Part shown: piece after piece, positions 58,933 to 64,000 of the stretch
How the letters are laid out: each line of letters begins with the position of its first letter
How positions within the stretch are numbered: position 1 is the first letter of the stretch
Notes under the pieces: generated by a model
The model's database searches: none
What the model was told of the DNA's origin: nothing
The model's input: the letters and a program-made list of their open reading frames with translations, nothing else
Source: Cryptomeria japonica
Lineage: Eukaryota; Streptophyta; Pinopsida; Cupressales; Cupressaceae
Reading direction: 5' to 3'
DNA length: 64,000 nucleotides
Assembly: GCF_030272615.1 (NCBI RefSeq)
Contig: NC_081415.1
Span: 605,253,137 to 605,317,136, forward strand
Position numbers and translations under genes: made by a program

Positions 58933-60559
58933 GTCCTAGTCACTGTTTTAGATTTTATTAGAATCAATCATTCTATATTTTATCCCACCATAGTTTTGAT
59001 CTTGATCAATTCATATATCCATAATAAAAAAAAAATTCCGCTGGGGGCAAAGTCCTAATTCCTTTTTCTAAGGTGATCTTTTAAATCTTTCAAAATCCAA
59101 AACATTCGGAAAACTTAGAAAAACCAAAAACACCTAGGATTTTAAAACAGATAATGAGCAACAGAGCAACGTAGATCAAGGCATTTTGTAACAACTGAAT
59201 TGTGAAACTCAAAAAACAAATAGTCAATGTGAAAGTAATAAAATATTATCTATGATCATTCATCAAGATGATTATATTAGTTAATTACCATGAGAACATG
59301 TGAATGACATACAAGATTTAGTGTTTGTCTTGATTTTATTGCTAATCATGTACTCTATGCAACTCAAGGATGTCCATGACTAGAGAAGCTATGATGGGGC
59401 ATGATTATTTTATTTGTTTGTTGTTTGTGGTTTATCTCTTATTATGGTATGTACTTGTCTAAGGATATGATCGGAAAAAGATCAAGGAGGATGTTTTGAG
59501 TCATGTATGAAAGGAGATAATTCTTGTCTGTTTTGCGAGAAATAATCAAATCAACTTTAATCATTATATCAAGTTTCTTGTATTAACTTGCTATATCAAA
59601 ATCCACGTAATAAATACTCAGTACAACTTGAATCATTATTTCAAGTTGCTTGTATTTTCTTACAATATTTTAAAGCTCAATGATGAAATCAAGCACTGTT
59701 ATAAGACAACATATGAAGAATGGAAGCATCATTTTAGTTAGATTATTTTTAGATTATCTCATTATCATCTACATTATAAGAATTCATTATTAATTGCATT
59801 TCATTTCATTTAGAGATCAACGGTCATAAATAAATATTGAGTATACTTGGACAAACAATTTTTTTTTGCACTTGATCATTGTAGGTTCACTCATCTTTGG
59901 AATCATTTAAATTATTATCATTCATTTCATTTAGTTGCATTTCAATCATTGCATTAGTTTACATTCCATTAAGTGCATTTCATAATCATGTAGTGTATCA
60001 TCATTATTATTTGCATTAGGTTCATTATCATTTGAGTTCATTTTTTAATCCATTAAAGTCATTTAGTTGCATATTTGCACTTAGATTCATTTATCATTAT
60101 AACCATTACATATAAAAATCAAAAACATTTCATGTAGATCATTTGCATTTCAAACATTTACATCATTAGAAAAATAAAAATAAAATCAACATTCATTTGC
60201 ATGCGTAATCATTAGAAGCATTCCCATATAGATCATTGAATTTGCATCATTTAAAGTTAGCAAGCATTTTCATTTTGCACTCATGATCATCAAAATGAAA
60301 ATCAAAACCATTTTCATTTCATCATCATTGCATCATCATATATAGAACATCATCATCATGAAAATAAAGGAAATAAAAGATCATCATCCATGTAATCAAT
60401 GCATATAGATCATCATCATGTAGAGTAACATGCATAATAAACCAAAGATCATTATATAGAGTTCATGTTTTCATATAGATCATCATAAAACAATAAAAAG
60501 TCCAAGTATACAATGATATCAGATAAAAAATACAAGTGCCTCATGAATATAAATCAAAT
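58933..60559 (+). other. Tat 3' region, non-coding, with ATC-rich simple sequence
   Basis: Continuation of the Tat element. A purine-rich ccgctgggggcaaagtcc lies at 59038-59055 but no LTR starts after it. 59740-60480 is dominated by cattt/atcatt phrases and ends in short (ATC)n runs at 60317-60420. No gene seen. Confidence 0.55.
60317..60420. repeat. Interrupted ATC/CAT simple repeats
   Basis: Several catcatcat runs separated by unrelated bases, within the Tat 3' region. Confidence 0.7.
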
Positions 60560-61790
60560 CAAGGTTGTCATATGCCACTACCACCTAATTTTGTCTGTCT
60601 CTATGGCTATGGGCGAGATGATCCTCTAGATGGCTATCCCCAATGATCACCACTCCTCTGAGGAGGTCCCATGACTCAACTACTACTAGTATCCATCCTC
60701 ACAGTAGTATGATAGCTACCTGTTGTCTGACTATCTATGAATAATTCCTCATATAATCGTCACTAGTGTGATGTCTCCTTCCTGGCCCGAAATAGTACTC
60801 TAACGGTATCAACTGAGAGAGTGCCAAATCCAACTTGCTAAATGTGATAGAAGACCCTAAGTATCCTGTTGTCTCCTAACAACCCTATCTCTCTCTATCA
60901 TGAGTGTCTACACCTATGCTCTAAGCTGATCTATATATGCTCTAAGACTATCCAAAGTATCCTGCTCTAGCACATCTTGCTGAGGAACATGATCCTGAAC
61001 CCCCTCATCTCCACTTGCTAGAATCTCGACTTGAGTACCTCTCAGAACCCATCATCTAATTAGAGGAACGCGATCCTCTGAATCCTCCTCCTCTCCACCA
61101 TGAACTTTAATAACCCTAGGGTTTGGTTGAATTTGACTAAAATCAATGCCTCCTGCAACCCCCATCCATTCCAATGCTCTTGTCTCCTCTTGTAGAGGGT
61201 AATCCTCTCATAGATCTCATACCTGCCCTACTTGTATCCCTCCCAATATGTCATGCATCTCTCCCACCCATGGGAATTGGTCTCCCAACCCTACCAACCG
61301 GTCCAAAAGGTCCTCCATGGACTCTCAATCAACCTCCTCTTTGTCCAGGTCTCCTACCACCTCTGCCTCCATCTCCTCCCTCATTTCCCTCACCTCTGAC
61401 CTCTTGAGAAGCTTTAAGCTCTCATCTTCATCTCTATCTCCTAATGAAGGGATCATCTGAATCATCCTCCTCATCTTCTGAGCTGGGAGGAGGGTCTGTT
61501 GGATCAGTAATCTGAGGAAAAGGGTGTGCAAGCATGTACGGAAGCATAATCCGTAGTCACCCCAAGATATAGAATGTGTAGTCTCAAATCATAAGCCACC
61601 CTAGGAGTAGGCAGAAACTCTACACGTGCTATCTCAAAAGACAAAGAAGGCCCCCAATCTCACCTATCCTTGTACCACCATGCATATATAGTTACACCAG
61701 TAGGCATGTGTTGAATGATACCAAATTGTCTCAAAATGTTACTCATCAACTACCACTGAATAATGTATGGAGTATAGTTAGGATAACTAG
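60560..61790 (-). pseudogene. Antisense plant-mobile-domain-like remnant in the Tat element
   Basis: On the minus strand, pieces at about 61740-61510 read RQFGIIQHMPTGV, YAWWYKD and SFEIARVEFLPTP, then an acidic SSEDEEDDSDD and a Gly/Arg-rich tail (61400-61200). R-QFG-x-Q-x-x-P followed by a tryptophan-containing segment is the signature of plant mobile domain (MAIN-type) proteins. Tat elements are known to carry extra, sometimes antisense, frames between integrase and the 3' LTR. Multiple stops; the N-terminal part is cut off by copia C at 61791. Open plus-strand Pro-rich frames here (61174-61407) are shadows of the Gly/Arg-rich antisense text. Confidence 0.5.
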
Positions 61791-63041
61791 TGAACAACTA
61801 AGAGGGGGGGGCCTGAATTAGTTGTTAACAAATTATAACTTTTAATCCACAATACCACCTTAAAACAAATCAAGTATCAGTAAAGCACATATAGATGCCG
61901 GCAGAAATAAATACCGATAAACAATACAACTTAATAATTAACCAGATAATCAATGCAAAGAAACCATACCAAATAACACCATGATTTGATGTGGAAAACC
62001 CAGAAAAGGAAAAACCATGGTGGGAAGCCTTCGCACAGTCAGATGATACTTCTGCAGAAATTATGTGTTACAATAAGGGGCCTGCACTTGTAGGAAGGCA
62101 CATTGCCTAGAGCATACTACTCCTTACAAAAGAGTCTCACTGACTACAAAGAGGCTACAACCATCTCAAGATAAATGGACTACAATGAAATAGAGTAAAC
62201 TACCAAAAATAGCATCTACCATTCCTGATGACAGTCTTAGTTAAGCTCAGTGTTGGAGGACTAAATCCTCTTCTGAATCTAATTCGATCACCAATAATTG
62301 ACCAACTCCTCTGCCTGAATGATATTACAATATTTGCACATTACATTCCTTGACCGTGACCTTTTCAATAACCATGATACTCTACAAAGAGTTTCTACCT
62401 CTTATTTATACAAACCCTAAGGCCTAAACAAATTAGGTCAGCCACCTAAAAGATATTACAATAAGATCATTACATAATTCCATATTACAATGATATGCCA
62501 TGTCAGCTTAAGACCAAAACAATAATAAAAAATCCATAAATCATCTCGAAATATCTTGGTAACGTGTAGAGTACATGTTAGCATGATACCGGTCCATAAC
62601 CTAGATAGTTACCAGACCTATTTTGGGTCCACCACACTAAAGCGATGCCTTCAAGCAGTTGAAGCATGATCAAAGAACATCTTCAGCATCCTAAAATCCA
62701 TGAAGAAGCTGCACCAACACCAATTATGCATCTTGTCACAATTCCTCAATGAAAGTTCTATCGGTAAAGCCTTAAACCAATATCGATAAGGGTTTACCAG
62801 AGTGTATGGTAGTATCCGATTACCAAACCAATACCAACTGACCAAAACATTCTCATGGAGCATATAACATATGTAATCAAACATACTTCACTGATCCAAA
62901 CATGTCGGAAGTGTCCAACAATTAGTCTCTTCTGTCGGTAACACTAGATATTCTACCGGTAACCAATCATAATAGCTAGTGTTGACATCAATGAAAAAAC
63001 ATCAATGTAACACAATAATCAACTCATCCATAATGCCAACA
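61791..63041 (-). repeat. 3' LTR of copia C
   Basis: Plus-strand ends tgaacaacta and aatgccaaca. Contains tgtggaaaacccag and gaaaaaccatggtggg near 61990-62035, standard copia LTR text. 1,251 bases; partner LTR outside the window. Confidence 0.85.
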
Positions 63042-63054
63042 ATCTCCCCCTTTG
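63042..63054 (-). other. Polypurine tract of copia C
   Basis: CAAAGGGGGAGAT on the minus strand adjoining the 3' LTR, as in copia A. Confidence 0.85.
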
Positions 63055-63379
63055 GCATTGATGGCAACACTAGATGTGAAAAACATCTAAGTACCAAGAA
63101 GTGCCAAACAAGTCTCCCCTTGTGGAAGACAACCAACAATTTCCTAAATATCAATAGCTCTCCCCCTATGAATGATATCTTTGTAAGGTTCTGAATTGTT
63201 CTGAATTGATTTTTCACATCACTATCAGTCCCCCTTTGACATCAATGACATAAATCTGACAAAAATATCAAAGCAATAATGTAAACCTCTGAATCTCAAA
63301 GTTGACTACTCCTCCTGAGTAGTAGCACCACTCATTAGTGCCAGAATGAATAATGTCTCTAATAATGCATGTCAGATTG

Positions 63380-64000
63380 ATGACAAACTTCATCAATCAA
63401 GTCTCTGTCAGAGGGGCAGAAACCCCTAACCTATCTCTCAAATACTCAAATGATTCCTTAGATAATGGTTTAGTGAATATATCTGCAATCTGTTCTTTAG
63501 TGTTCACATAAACCAATTTGACTTCTTTTTCTTCTACCTTGTCCTTCGGAAATTTATACTTTATTTAAATATGATTAGTCTTAGAGTGAAATACCAAATT
63601 CTTAGACATGTCAATAGCTATAGAGTTATCATAGTAGATAACTACTGGTTCACTACAATTTACCCTGATATCCTTCAATATTTGCTTCATCCACAAGACT
63701 TGAGTGCAATTAATTGTTGCTACAACATACCCAACTTCTACAGTAGATAATAAGAAAGAAAGCTCCACCAGAAGTGCTCTTCCTGTCATCAGTATCTCCT
63801 ACCCAATTTGAGTCAGTATATGCACATAAAGTGAAATCATCATTTTTAGAATACCATAAACCATATTATGTTGTTCCTTGCAAATACCGGAATATCATTT
63901 TTACTACACATTCATGATTTTCTTTAGGATTAATTTGATATCTTGAAACAATACTTACTGCATTCATAATATCAGGTATAGTCTGAGTTAGATATAACAG
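63380..64000 (-). pseudogene. Copia C RNase H and RT C-terminus remnant, partial
   Basis: Minus strand. From the window edge: DIMNAVSIVSRYQ-like text (about 63990-63930), YGLWYSKNDDFTL and CAYTDSNWVGD (63870-63795), then VATINCTQVLWMKQ (63720-63680), YYDNSIAIDMSKNLV (63640-63600) and HSKTNHI. This is the RT-RNase H junction and RNase H of Ty1/copia. A short deletion/frameshift lies near 63745-63760 (STSG region). Upstream domains are outside the window. Confidence 0.85.

Larger units (their letters stand above)
38288..64000 (+). mobile_element. Tat-lineage Ty3/gypsy element, split by two copia insertions, continues past window
   Basis: Begins TGTAATGATC at 38288 in the copia B gag. Order: 5' LTR (to 41058), primer-binding site, 2.3-kb leader, gag-protease (43351-46010), G-patch and acidic linker, RT, RNase H, second RNase H, integrase (to 50891), then a long 3' region with an antisense mobile-domain remnant (60560-61790). 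Two RNase H domains plus extra frames after integrase are known traits of the Tat lineage. Copia A (51216-58927) and copia C (from 61791) interrupt it. Its 3' LTR is not in the window, so its length and target duplication cannot be given. Confidence 0.8.
61791..64000 (-). mobile_element. Copia C: Ty1/copia retrotransposon, 3' end only in window
   Basis: Minus strand, inserted in the Tat 3' region. 3' LTR 61791-63041, polypurine tract and RNase H/RT coding remnant follow; the rest lies beyond 64000. Five bases before the LTR are ACTAG (61786-61790), the expected target-duplication candidate. Same general family type as copia A (identical polypurine tract) but with a shorter, different LTR. Confidence 0.85.

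Noticed and set aside
59038-59055. Purine-rich ccgctgggggcaaagtcc as the Tat 3' polypurine tract
   Set aside because: No sequence like the 5' LTR start (TGTAATGATC) follows it, so it cannot mark the 3' LTR.
61174-61407. Proline-rich 77-codon plus-strand frame
   Set aside because: It is the complement of the Gly/Arg-rich antisense tail of the mobile-domain remnant.

Overview
The window reads as nuclear DNA of a seed plant with a very large, repeat-packed genome; a gymnosperm (conifer-type) is my best inference. Reasons: only one ordinary spliced gene was found in 64 kb; retroelements are long, old and nested; LTRs reach about 2.8 kb; and the element types (Tat-lineage Ty3/gypsy, Ty1/copia, L1 LINE with DUF4283 and RNase H) are plant-specific. 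No bacterial, organellar, rRNA, tRNA or CRISPR features were found.

Layout. 1-3529: weak repeats, then two related LTRs in opposite orientation, facing each other through their primer-binding sites. 6316-14321: a complete minus-strand non-autonomous LTR retrotransposon with TG..CA LTRs, primer-binding site, polypurine tract and a perfect 5-bp target duplication. It carries only a gag/protease-like reading frame of 1,144 codons, broken by just three nonsense codons. 15398-15560: a short foldback element. 16554-17769 (minus): the only normal gene, three exons, 96 residues, plant-specific uncharacterised family TIGR01589 (A_thal_3526), with a TATA box, CCAAT box and G-boxes upstream. 18200-24467: AT-rich intergenic DNA with local duplications.

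24468-64000 is one nested stack. The oldest layer is a minus-strand Ty1/copia element (copia B; pol at 24468-28510, protease and gag at 36601-38287). It was split by an 8.06-kb plus-strand L1 LINE (28524-36587, 13-bp target duplication) and by an LTR fragment (about 26481-27560). A plus-strand Tat-lineage Ty3/gypsy element begins at 38288 inside the copia B gag and runs past the window end. It has a 2.8-kb 5' LTR, gag, protease, G-patch, RT, RNase H, a second RNase H, integrase and, downstream, an antisense plant-mobile-domain remnant. The Tat element was itself split by copia A (51216-58927, minus, complete with TACTT duplications) and copia C (61791 to beyond the end, minus).

Most noteworthy: (1) the LINE carries a third, degenerate reading frame between RNase H and its 3' end, and the target duplication proves this frame lies inside the mobile unit; (2) the gag-only element, whose stops all fit C-to-T changes and whose LTRs and leader share a repeated GTGCAC-containing module; (3) the Tat element with an antisense mobile-domain frame. 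All transposon proteins here are broken. Comparisons were made by eye; no alignment or database search was run.
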